DNA of 25,138 nt. It comes from Nemertoderma westbladi (lineage: Eukaryota; Xenacoelomorpha; Nemertodermatida; Nemertodermatidae). The notes beneath the pieces are model-generated. The model was not told the DNA's origin, ran no database searches, and worked only from the letters and a program-made list of their open reading frames with translations. Where the stretch lies: contig JAUCBJ010001279.1 of NCBI GenBank assembly GCA_032718475.1, forward strand, positions 1 through 25,138. Reading direction: 5' to 3'. Position 1 is the first letter of the stretch. The number at the start of each line of letters is the position of its first letter. Position numbers and translations under genes: made by a program. Below, piece after piece: positions 10,185 to 18,354 of the stretch.

Positions 10185-10520
10185 GAGCTAACAGGTAAGA
10201 TTAACGCACTGTGAGCTAACAGGTAAGATTAACGCACTGTGAGCTAACAGGTAAGATTAACGCACTGTGAGCTAACAGGTAAGATTAACGCACTGTGAGC
10301 TAACAGGTAAGATTAACGCACTGTGAGCTAACAGGTAAGATTAACGCACTGTGAGCTAACAGGTAAGATTAACGCACTGTGAGCTAACAGGTAAGATTAA
10401 CGCACTGTGAGCTAACAGGTAAGATTAACGCACTGTGAGCTAACAGGTAAGATTAACGCACTGTGAGCTAACAGGTAAGATTAACGCACTGTGAGCTAAC
10501 AGGTAAGATTAACGCACTGT
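10185..10520. repeat. 28-bp minisatellite, 12 identical units
   Basis: Twelve head-to-tail copies of a 28-bp unit made of GAGCTAACAGGTAAGATT and AACGCACTGT fill exactly 336 bp with no differences that I can find. Each unit carries CAG|GTAAGA on the plus strand, a near-perfect metazoan 5' splice-site sequence, preceded by GCTAAC, which resembles a branch point. The array ends 57 bp before a splice-acceptor-like sequence. A 27-bp AT-rich gap separates it from the 44-bp array, with which it shares short words. Confidence 0.97.
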
Positions 10521-10577
10521 ACAACACAAAACCCCGTTTACATTTTTTATAATTTAATACGTTTTTATATCTTTTAG

Positions 10578-10808
10578 AGAGTCACATAAACCAAACTCCC
10601 CTCCTAAAACTCCTTTGTTTGTTAATAACTCGGCCCACCGTCCCGATATCTCTGCGCACGATTATCCTGAGTCAGATGAACCCGATAATAAAACTGTTGG
10701 AGAACACCTCGATAGCGCCGATACTGAGGTGCAACAAACTGAACGAGTTAATGGGGATAATAACGCCAAAGAAATACTCGATGATTCACAGAGAAGTACA
10801 TATAAAAG
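10578..10808 (+). CDS. Possible exon of an unidentified second gene
   Basis: The sequence TTTTTATATCTTTTAG, a good 3' splice site, ends at 10577. An open frame then runs through ESHKPNSPPKTPLFVNNS and continues with an acidic, polar, probably disordered stretch (HDYPESDEPDNKTVGEH, DSADTEVQQTERVNGDNN) to STYKR. AAAAG|GTAGTT at 10804-10813 could be a 5' splice site. Between the two signals the exon is 231 bp, exactly 77 codons, with phase 2 at both ends. Alternatively the frame simply stops at the TAG at 10810-10812 and AATAAA near 10842 ends the transcript, making it a last exon. I recognise no domain. The composition is less AT-rich than its surroundings and codon-like, but there is no second exon in the window to join it to. 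It may also belong to a TE-derived or pseudogene transcript. Confidence 0.4.
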
Positions 10809-11360
10809 GTAGTTAGATAGAGTGGTAATCAGGAGGTACTAAATAAACAATATGACGTGTTATTTATCGACGCTTAAAATTCAAGAATTTATTTCTCTCT
10901 TTAGGGAGTTAAAAAAAAATTATATTATTATGTTACCAAGACCCTAAACATTCAGCAAAATTTGTTGTTTATTTTCGGATTAATTATTCCCTAAACATGC
11001 GACAATAAATAATAATGTTAATAATACGACACATCAGTTTCGAACAAATTGCCAGTTAAACTGTTAATTAAAAATTAATTAGTTAAATTGTACAAAATTG
11101 GTAGGATTTAAAGAAGTTGTGGGAGGCCATAGGCTATAACTTGTGGCAGGCCCGCTATGAAAATTGGTTTTAAATTTTGGAGTCATTGTTAGGCAAGTCT
11201 AATAAATTTTTATATAGGGCCCTTAGTAAATATAAATTGTATGCATTACAAAATGTTGCAGCGGGGATTAATATAGAATATATATTGAGGCTATATGGAT
11301 TGATGTGTTCAGAAAATTTTAATTTAAAAATGTTTATTATATAATATTAACTATTTATTA
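10809..11360. other. AT-rich spacer after the candidate exon
   Basis: No gene seen. It contains an AATAAA near 10842 that could serve the candidate exon, and a copy of the word GGGAGGCCATAGGC near 11124 that recurs near 13889 on the same strand. Confidence 0.5.
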
Positions 11361-11490
11361 TATTGTGTATAATGTAGGACTTTATCTCACGCCTGTCCCG
11401 AGTGTTAATATTTACTCGAACGAGCGAAGCGAGTGAGTGAAATATTGAATCGAGGGACCGAAGTGAGATAAAGGTACATTATACACAATA
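11361..11490. mobile_element. Short foldback MITE (130 bp)
   Basis: The two halves are inverted copies. The left arm starts TATTGTGTATAATGTA and continues through TTTATCTCAC to GTCCCGAG. The right arm, read on the other strand, gives the same start followed by CCTTTATCTCACTTCGGTCC. Arms are about 58 bp with small indels around a centre AACGAGCGAAGC. Such a near-complete hairpin with no coding capacity is typical of a foldback MITE. AT-rich flanks hide any target duplication. The superfamily is unknown. Confidence 0.75.
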
Positions 11491-11853
11491 TATTATGTTG
11501 TTTTATTGTTAAATTTCTGGTTTACTTAACAAGATGTATAATATTGGCCATTTCTTATATTTGTATGTTTTGTTCACGATTCTCGAACATTTTCGCTATT
11601 ATATTCTAAATTTATAGAACTAATGTTCTAGACCTCTTAAAAAGGATACAGAAAAAAAAATCTGGAACATTTTTATATACCAGCAAACATGTTCTAGAAC
11701 AACAATTTAAAAATAACAAAAACTAGCTAATATATTAATTTTGAACTATTTTAAAAAATGTAATAGAATTATAAAAATAATAGCTAACATGTTGACGAGT
11801 ATGCATACTAATATAAAAAAAATACCTTACATTGGGTAGTTCCCTATATTAGG

Positions 11854-12190
11854 TACTCTGGAGTCCCTAATAGACGGGGCGACACGGCTATTAATTTTTG
11901 AAAAAAAATCCACCCATAATTCCCTTATTCCAGACACCCCGTCTATTAATTTTTTCTAGAAAATTTAGTAAATTTTTTATTGTGAGTAAATAAACGGTTG
12001 TTCTCATAATAAGTGAGATTTGAAAGTGAAAGAAAACAAAAACCGTGTACCGAGTATACCACCGGTAGCCGTAGGTACTACTGTCCCCTGTACGCCTATA
12101 CTGTATGTTAAGTAAGTAGGCCTAAGTTTACAAATTTTTCCACCCACCCCATTTATTCCACCACTCAAGTCTATTCGGGACTCCAGAGTA
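11854..12190. mobile_element. Small TIR element (337 bp), non-coding
   Basis: Terminal inverted repeats of 22 bp: the left begins TACTCTGGAGTCCC at 11854 and continues AATAGAC, and the right is its complement at 12169-12190 with one mismatch. The interior is non-coding, with two C-rich CCACCC blocks. The size and lack of coding suggest a MITE. No clear target duplication is visible. Confidence 0.6.
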
Positions 12191-12236
12191 ACTGCGACAA
12201 GAAATAGTTAATAATACACTCTGTTATTAAGGGAAC

Positions 12237-13661
12237 AGTTCCGCCCGTGCCAACATTTTCGTTGTTTTTTTTTCAACAAATTTTCATGCTTTTTTTCAGT
12301 TTTTTTTCTTGATAAATGTTCTAGAACGTATATTGAGTGTTCTAGAACTTTGAAAAAAATTCTAGAACATTTTAATTATGAATTTTCGAGAATATAATTT
12401 TCTTTTAAAAAGAAAATTATTTATAAAAAAATTGTTAAATTTTATAATTTTTTATGCTATTTTGCCTGTTTATTTCTATTGATAAGAGTTATAGAACATT
12501 TATTAAATGTTCTAGCACATGTACCAAATGTTCTAGAACATTTTTATTAACAATTTTCAATAAAAAAAATTCTAGAATATTTGTTCTTTTAATTAAATTA
12601 TTAAAATGATTGTTTAATTTAAAAAAAATTGGAATACAGAACAACTAACCATAACGATAGCATTCTAGAACATTTTTAAAATGATAGCTAGGGCTAGTAT
12701 TGAATACGTAGGCCTACACGGCACTGGTATAGCTTGGGTGACCATTTTAAAATTTTAAAAATACGGTAATATGTTTGATTTTTGTTATTGGTATGTATTC
12801 TAGAACATTAGTAGATATGTTTTTTTATGGTAGCTAGTGTTTTTTTTTAGCTAGTTTTTTTTATTAGCTAGTTTTTTTTATTAGCTAGTATTTTTTTTTA
12901 TTATATAAAAAATGTGAACAAAATGATATTTAGGGAGATACCATGCCATGACGTTGTGCAAAGTTTATGGCACTATCCTCAGTATAGCAAGAAGTCCAGA
13001 AATTTTTGCAATATTAGGATCACTCTGGTCCGGGCATTTTAGAACATGACGCCCATCTCCACAGCATTCATTTTTTTAACAAGCAAGCTAAACTAATTTC
13101 AAATATGTGTACTTTTCCAACTATAACATGAGAAAAAGTATATTTTAGAATTTTAAATAAAGGCAGAACAATAATTTTTTTTGGGCATTTTTAAAAACAC
13201 TAGAAGCTACCTTAAAAAAAACACTAGCTTCCAAAAAAATTTACCAGCTACCACTAAATCGAATGTCATCGAATTTTCGAAAAATGCCCTGGAAGTATCT
13301 AATTGATTAATCAAAATTGGTCAAAAATGGTCATCCAAGCTATACCAGTGCCCAATCGCTAGTGCACATCGATAACACACTAGTGCCTCGTCGACATCTA
13401 TCGAAATCTATTTTTACTAGCTATGAATTATAAATTATTATATAAAATTACTAATGTTAATTATACAAAAAAAAGTTAAAAAAAAACAAAAAATATAATT
13501 TTCAAAAATGTTCTAGAACAAAAAATTATTTGTACTAGAACATTATTTAACAAAAAGTAATTCGAAATATCCTAAAATACTTCACACTAACATTAAAAAG
13601 TAGTAGCTAGTAAACTATACACATTTTAGAGCAAACTGAAAATGTTGGCACGGGCGGAACT
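12237..13661. mobile_element. Non-autonomous TIR element, AGTTCCG-ended (1425 bp)
   Basis: Perfect 24-bp terminal inverted repeats: the left is AGTTCCGCCCGTGCC followed by AACATTTTC (12237-12260), and the right is its exact complement (13638-13661). The interior has no open frame of note and is very AT-rich, with many TTCTAGAAC palindromes. Another TIR element is nested at 12721-13351. It shares the AGTTCCG end and overall style with the element at 16110-16741. No target duplication could be found by eye. The transposase family is unknown. Confidence 0.75.
12721..13351. mobile_element. Nested TIR element, TATAGCTTG family, copy 1
   Basis: Inverted repeats of 28 bp with one mismatch: the left begins GCACTGGTATAGCTTGGG at 12721, and the right ends CCAAGCTATACCAGTGC at 13351. 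Subterminal TAGCTAGTGTTTTTTT blocks (12826-12890) face complementary AAAACACTAGCTT blocks (13191-13228), extending the inverted symmetry. Non-coding. It lies wholly inside the AGTTCCG-ended element, so it inserted later, unless these form one complex end structure. A related copy is at 14492-15865. Confidence 0.65.
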
Positions 13662-13808
13662 CTATAAGCCGTTATTAATATTAACCAAGACAGCGTGAGC
13701 GATAAATAAATCGTGTGGCGCCTGGGCGGTGGCGCCCCGTCCTCTTACGACTCGTCCATAGACGAGCGTTAAGTAATCCAGAAATTTAACAATAAAAGTA
13801 ATATATTG

Positions 13809-14491
13809 CTATTTTATATACAGTACCGGTATATAAATAATAATAATGTTATTATATATTTATTTTAATGTTTTCTTTGTATTTTCATGGGAGGCCATAG
13901 GCCAAGGCCTATTCCCAAATTCGGCCGTGAATTACACAGTACATGGACTTCTAGAATATAATTTATAATATATAAATTAATATTCTAGAAGTCCATGCAA
14001 AGTATTTGGATATTTTCTTTACAACATTCCCTTTAATGTCCGCAAAAGTGCGGCCAATAAATCAATTATCCAATCAATCTTCCAAAAATGCGGATAATGA
14101 AATATTTATCCTAAAAGATCTAGAAGTTTATTCTGTTGATTTTGCATTATTTATTCAAGATCAGTGTTGGTAATTACTAATTAATTTAACATTAAAATGT
14201 TTAGTAAACATTTATTTTGCTCCAGTAGTTTAATAGACTTTTTGATATTATTTGATTTACTTTCTGGAATATCAACTTCACTCACGAAGTGTAGCTAGTA
14301 TAGTAGCTAGTATTATTTGCACATTGGTGCCAAATTTACCTCAAATTTGCGATAACTTCGTTACGTTAAACATCTCATTCAAAACTGACTGTTTTAAAGA
14401 AAACGATATGTTTTGCAATAAGAAAGTATTTTTTGTCTTCTTTATAATTCGCATTTCCTCAATATAATAATAAAAAGTGCGGATTAGAGTG
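13809..14491. other. AT-rich spacer between elements
   Basis: No gene seen. It contains the hairpin at 13942-13997, a second copy of GGGAGGCCATAGGC (near 13889) and repeated GTGCGGC/TGCGGA words near 14040-14100. A 71-codon plus-strand frame at 14252-14467 has no recognisable domain. Confidence 0.5.
13942..13997. repeat. 56-bp hairpin with TTCTAGAA in each arm
   Basis: CATGGACTTCTAGAATAT and its following AATTTA are mirrored by the complementary sequence ending ATTCTAGAAGTCCATG. Arms are about 24 bp with a single-base indel around a short AT loop. It may be a tiny foldback element or the remains of one. Confidence 0.75.
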
Positions 14492-15865
14492 GCCACTACT
14501 ATTATACACCATGACCCGTAATATACAGTAGTGTCATTTTCAGATGACCAGGACCCCCCCCCCCCCCCCCCCCCAGATTTTTCTACAAATCTTTATCATA
14601 TTGCTTGAAATTTGAAACACCACTAGTTCCACTCACCGTCGATGACCCCATGAAGCCGGAATTTTCGAATTTGCCCTAAAAATGTTTTTTATAAGCGTTT
14701 TAAAAAAGTGTCTTTTACGAAATCGCACCCTCTGTATCATTGCCATTCTTCACTTTAGTCGTAATTTTTTCACATCAAAGGAAAGCTTGCGTTGCAAGGA
14801 TTCCAAATTTGTAACAATATCTGAATTTCGTTGAGAAACAACTGAGATATAGGCGTTCAAAGATTGCAAGAATTATTGTTCACTGCAGGCCATTTATTAT
14901 ATTTAATAAATACACAATATTCTAGAACGTGTTATTTATTTTTTAAGTTGGTAGGCAACAGCGGTAATCCTATCCAATATCTATATTGCGTAGCTAATAA
15001 TACATAAACAAATTGTTCCAGAATATTGTGTATTTATTAAATATAATAAATGGCTTGCAGCGAACAATAATTCTTGAAATCTTTGAACGCCTATATCTCA
15101 GCTGTTTCTCAATGAAATTCAGATATTGTTACATATTTGGAATCCTTGCAAGGCGAGCTTTCTATTGATGTGAAACGACTAAAGTGAAGAATGGCAATGA
15201 TACACAGGGTGTGATTTCGCAAAAGACACTTTTTTTAAACGCTTTTAAAAAAATTTAATGGCGAAATCGAAAATTCCGGCTTCATGGTAACAACCACGGT
15301 GAGTTGAACTAGTTGTGTTTCAAATTTCAAGCAATATGATAAAGATTTGTAGAAAAATCTGTAGAGGGGGGGGGGGGGGGGGGGGTCAGTGTCATCAGAA
15401 AATGACACTATATTACGGGTCATGGTGTATAGCTTGTGTGACCATTTTTGGCCAACTTGGATAATCAATTAGTTCCTTCCACTGCATTTTTGTGGAATTT
15501 TTTTTATTGAACATAGTTGGCTGACATTCGATTTCGTGGTAGCTATTAAATTTTGTTTGGTAGCTATTGTTTTTATAAGGTAGCTAGTGTTTTTAAAATA
15601 TATACTTAAAATATCTAAAAAAAATTATTAATATTTTAGCTATAAAGTGCTGTTAAAGCTCCATAAAGAAATATATTGCAATTTTAATTAAATCCTCATG
15701 TATTTTAAAAAACAGAGGCTACCTAAAAAAAATTGACGAGCTATCAATAGTTAATCGAATGCCAGTCGACCATCATCCATAACATAAAATCGAACAAAGT
15801 CATGCGAAGAGCTCTAGAAATTGTCGTCAAAAATGTTCCCTTATGATCACACAAGCTATAGTGCC
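14492..15865. mobile_element. TATAGCTTG-family TIR element, copy 2, interrupted
   Basis: The right end (15843-15865) reads, on the other strand, GGCACTATAGCTTGTGTGAT. The left end TAGCTTGTGTGACC at 15430 lacks its first bases; a matching GGCCACTACTATTA lies at 14492, on the far side of the 921-bp foldback element. The interior (15430-15842) has GGTAGCTA blocks facing TAGCTACC-like blocks, as in copy 1 at 12721-13351. Removing the inserted element leaves about 450 bp of this family. The reading as an interrupted copy is inference from the pieces. Confidence 0.55.
14507..15427. mobile_element. Long foldback element (921 bp) with 410-420-bp arms
   Basis: The left arm (14507-14926) and right arm (15016-15427) are inverted copies around an 89-bp centre. 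Ends are CACCATGACCCGTAATAT and its complement, flanked on both sides by TA, as for Tc1/mariner-like insertion. Each arm carries a homopolymer of about 20 bases (C at 14554-14574, G at 15366-15385), the word TTCCGGCTTCATG or its complement, and an end piece that includes AATAAATACACAATATTC. Arm divergence is low but includes several substitutions. There is no coding frame, so it is non-autonomous. A partial second copy in reverse orientation is at 17243-17773. Confidence 0.85.
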
Positions 15866-16109
15866 TTAAAGTGTCGGACAAAAAATGTTACTTACTTTTT
15901 GTAAAAGAAATAGTAATTTTTGGTGAAATACAACATATTTTAGAACGTAATCGTAGGCCTAATGTATCAAAATGAATTCAATATTCTATTAAATTATATA
16001 ATTTTAAAGTGTGTCCCGGTCATAATTATAATGCTTTGGTATCAGTTACGTTTCTATTAACATTTTCAATAATGTTTTTGTTGCATTGTATAACAAATTT
16101 TTCGGCTAG

Positions 16110-16741
16110 AGTTCCGTACGTCCCCCCATTTTTAAAATGACTTGAATTGCCCGTGTATTGTCATTTAATGTTATGGAATTGATTTTTTATACCTATAATA
16201 TATACTATATATACTAAATATATATATATATTATATAGTATATATATATATACTATCTATATATATACTATCTATATATACTATATACTAATATTTGATT
16301 GACTTTTTGATTTTTTAAAATGACTTGAATTGCCCGTGTATTGTCATTTAATGTTATGGAATTGATTTTTTATACCTATAATATATACTATATATACTAA
16401 ATATATATATATATTATATATATTATATAGTATATATATATATACTATCTATATATATACTATCTATATATATACTATCTATATATACTATATACTAATG
16501 ACTTGAATTGCCCGTGTATTGTCATTTAATGTTATGGAATTGATTTTTTATACCTATAATATATACTATATATACTAAATATATATATATATTATATATA
16601 TTATATAGTATATATATATATACTATCTATATATATACTATCTATATATACTATATACTAATATTTGATTAGTGTCGCTCAAGAAACATGGTGTTATGGT
16701 ATAGTAAAAAAATCTCGCAAAATGGGGGGACGTACGGAACT
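16110..16741. mobile_element. Non-autonomous TIR element, AGTTCCG-ended (632 bp)
   Basis: Perfect 23-bp terminal inverted repeats: AGTTCCGTACGTCCCCCC with ATTTT at the left (16110-16132), and the exact complement at 16719-16741. The interior is three tandem copies of a unit of about 180 bp and no coding frame. Its ends agree with those of the 12237-13661 element for AGTTCCG and then CGT, suggesting the same transposase family. Confidence 0.8.
16138..16672. repeat. Three tandem copies of a unit of about 180 bp
   Basis: Units start at 16138, 16320 and 16498 with ATGACTTGAATTGCCCGTG, continue to TTATGGAATTGATTTTTTA and end in a long TATA/CTAT-rich tract that differs in length between copies. 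The array fills almost the whole interior of the surrounding TIR element. Confidence 0.92.
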
Positions 16742-17242
16742 GTTCCCAATTTTTCTAATATTCTTATTCATGTAATTTATTTTAGCAAAAATTAGCTAGC
16801 GTGCATTTTTTAACTTAAAAAAAATACAAACGGAACTGTTAGGTACCTTTTTTAGTGTGCGTTTAGTATTTAAACTTTACAGGTTTTTATATGAATATTT
16901 TTATTTTAAAACAAAGAATGACAATTAATTGTCATAAATTAAGAAGTGAGAATAAAAATGAATTTGTCCGTTTTTTTTAACTGCTTGAAATGGATTACGG
17001 TATATAGGAGGACGCAAGCTACTCGTTGCCACAAGTTACTAGTTGTGCTTCCCAATGGTTTGTTAATCTACGTGCGTCGTGCATACGAGACACGTCTTTC
17101 TCTTTCCTTACTATCCATCCCCCTTTGGCACATCTCCCGTGTTTTGTTTCCTGGATTAACCGCTTGCGAAAGTTCCCAGCTGCTTGGTAAATATATCCGA
17201 TCAATTCACTGCCGCGGTTGTCCACTGATTACATATAAAGTC
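16742..17242. other. Spacer without recognised gene
   Basis: A 136-codon plus-strand frame (16946-17356) crosses from here into the foldback copy at 17243, and an opposing 68-codon frame covers part of it. Neither shows a domain, and the overlap with a transposon piece makes a real gene unlikely. The patch around 17000-17220 is less AT-rich than the surroundings and may be another repeat that I do not recognise. Confidence 0.5.
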
Positions 17243-17773
17243 AAATTCTATTTAATAAATTTACGATGTTCTGGAACATTTTGTTTAAGTATGAATAGCT
17301 ACACAATAGATCTATTGGATAGGCATTCCGCTGTTGCCAACCAACTCATAAAATAAATAACACGTTCTAGAATTTTGTGTATTTATTAAATAGAATAAAT
17401 GGCCTTCAGCGAACGTTAATTCTTGCAATCTTTGAACGCCTATATCTCAGCTGTTTCTCAACGAAATTCAGATATTGTTACATATTTCGAATCCTTGCAA
17501 CGCAAGCTTTCTATTGATGTGAAACGACTAAAGTGAAGAATGGCAATGATACAGAGGGTGCGATTTCGCAAAAGACACTTTTTTAAAACGCTTATAAAAA
17601 AAATTTAAAAGCGAAATCGAAAATTCCGGCTTCATGGTAACAACCACGGTGAGTGGAACTAGTTGTGTTTCAAATTTCAAGCAATATGATAAAGATTTGT
17701 AGAAAAATCTGGGGGGGGGGGGGGGGGGGGGTCCGTGTCATCAGAAAATGACACTATATTACAGTTCATGGTG
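17243..17773. mobile_element. Partial copy of the long foldback element, reverse orientation
   Basis: It matches the reverse complement of the centre of the 14507-15427 element (GGATAGGCATTCCGCTGTTG at about 17317) and then its complete arm: TTTGAACGCCTATATCTCAG, TTCCGGCTTCATGG, a 21-base G run (17711-17731) and the end CATGGTG at 17767-17773, followed by TA. The opposite arm is missing except for some 40 bases near 17245, so the copy is truncated. Numerous substitutions relative to the first copy show that these are separate insertions. Confidence 0.85.
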
Positions 17774-18354
17774 TAATTAATACATTTCATGCGCATGTTT
17801 TTGGATATTTAAATTTAATTACTAATTTTAATTTGTTTTCTTTATTTATAAATTACTTATGCTTGCATTGTGATATAGACGGACTGGGAATTATAAAACA
17901 ATATTATTTTTATTTTTTCAAAATAAATAGACTAATTTGAGGTATAATAGCATCACAGGCTCTCCTGTCTGGAAGAATGTTACCTTTTGAAAAGTAATTA
18001 ATTATGTGGGTTATCCATCCATCCATACTGTATATATGTGTTTTAATGCAGACCATTCCTTAGGCCTACCCTATTGTAATCGGGCAGATCTCCGAATCAA
18101 TGATTTTATGTAGCAGAACTCAGAAGTTTTCTGCGTAACAAACAGAGCTACATAACATAACGACTGAACTAAACACACTAACTAACGGTCGATGACCTGC
18201 TGATAAGATTCTTTAGCATAATAATGTATTTGTAATATTCCTCTACAGTGAGTGACTAATTGTATTTACACCCCCATATACATTATGTATAATGCTTACC
18301 GGTATATAATTTATGCATATGCCTGCATAAATTATATATTAAATATATTATGCA
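17774..18354. other. Spacer between foldback copy and LINE
   Basis: No gene seen. It holds a CCATCC microrepeat near 18020 and a perfect small hairpin at 18304-18337. Confidence 0.5.
18304..18337. repeat. Perfect 14-bp-arm hairpin
   Basis: ATATAATTTATGCA (18304-18317) is followed by a 6-base loop and its exact reverse complement (18324-18337). It lies just beyond the 3' end of the recognisable LINE. It may belong to the LINE tail or be chance in AT-rich DNA. Confidence 0.6.

Larger units (their letters stand above)
11486..13808. repeat. Inverted repeat pair bounding a 2.3-kb composite region
   Basis: About 44 bp at 11486-11530 (contains TATTGTTAAATTTCTGG and ACTTAAC) recurs inverted at 13768-13808 (contains CCAGAAATTTAACAATA). 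The match is close, with one short indel of about 4 bases and few substitutions. The pair encloses the elements at 11854-12190 and 12237-13661. It may be the ends of an older transposon into which others inserted, or two opposite copies of a short repeat. The right side also has small GC-rich hairpins near 13720-13770 (GGCGCC and CTCGTC pairs). I cannot decide between the explanations. Confidence 0.55.

Noticed and set aside
8478-10520. CRISPR-like array of regular repeats
   Set aside because: Units are directly adjacent with no unique spacers and no cas genes, and the context is a eukaryotic genome. These are minisatellites.
14252-14467. 71-codon plus-strand frame that looks slightly hydrophobic
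   Set aside because: AT-rich DNA gives Ile/Phe-rich frames by chance, and nothing nearby supports a gene.
16946-17356. 136-codon plus-strand open frame
   Set aside because: It has no recognised domain, runs into the partial foldback element, and is opposed by another open frame in the same stretch.
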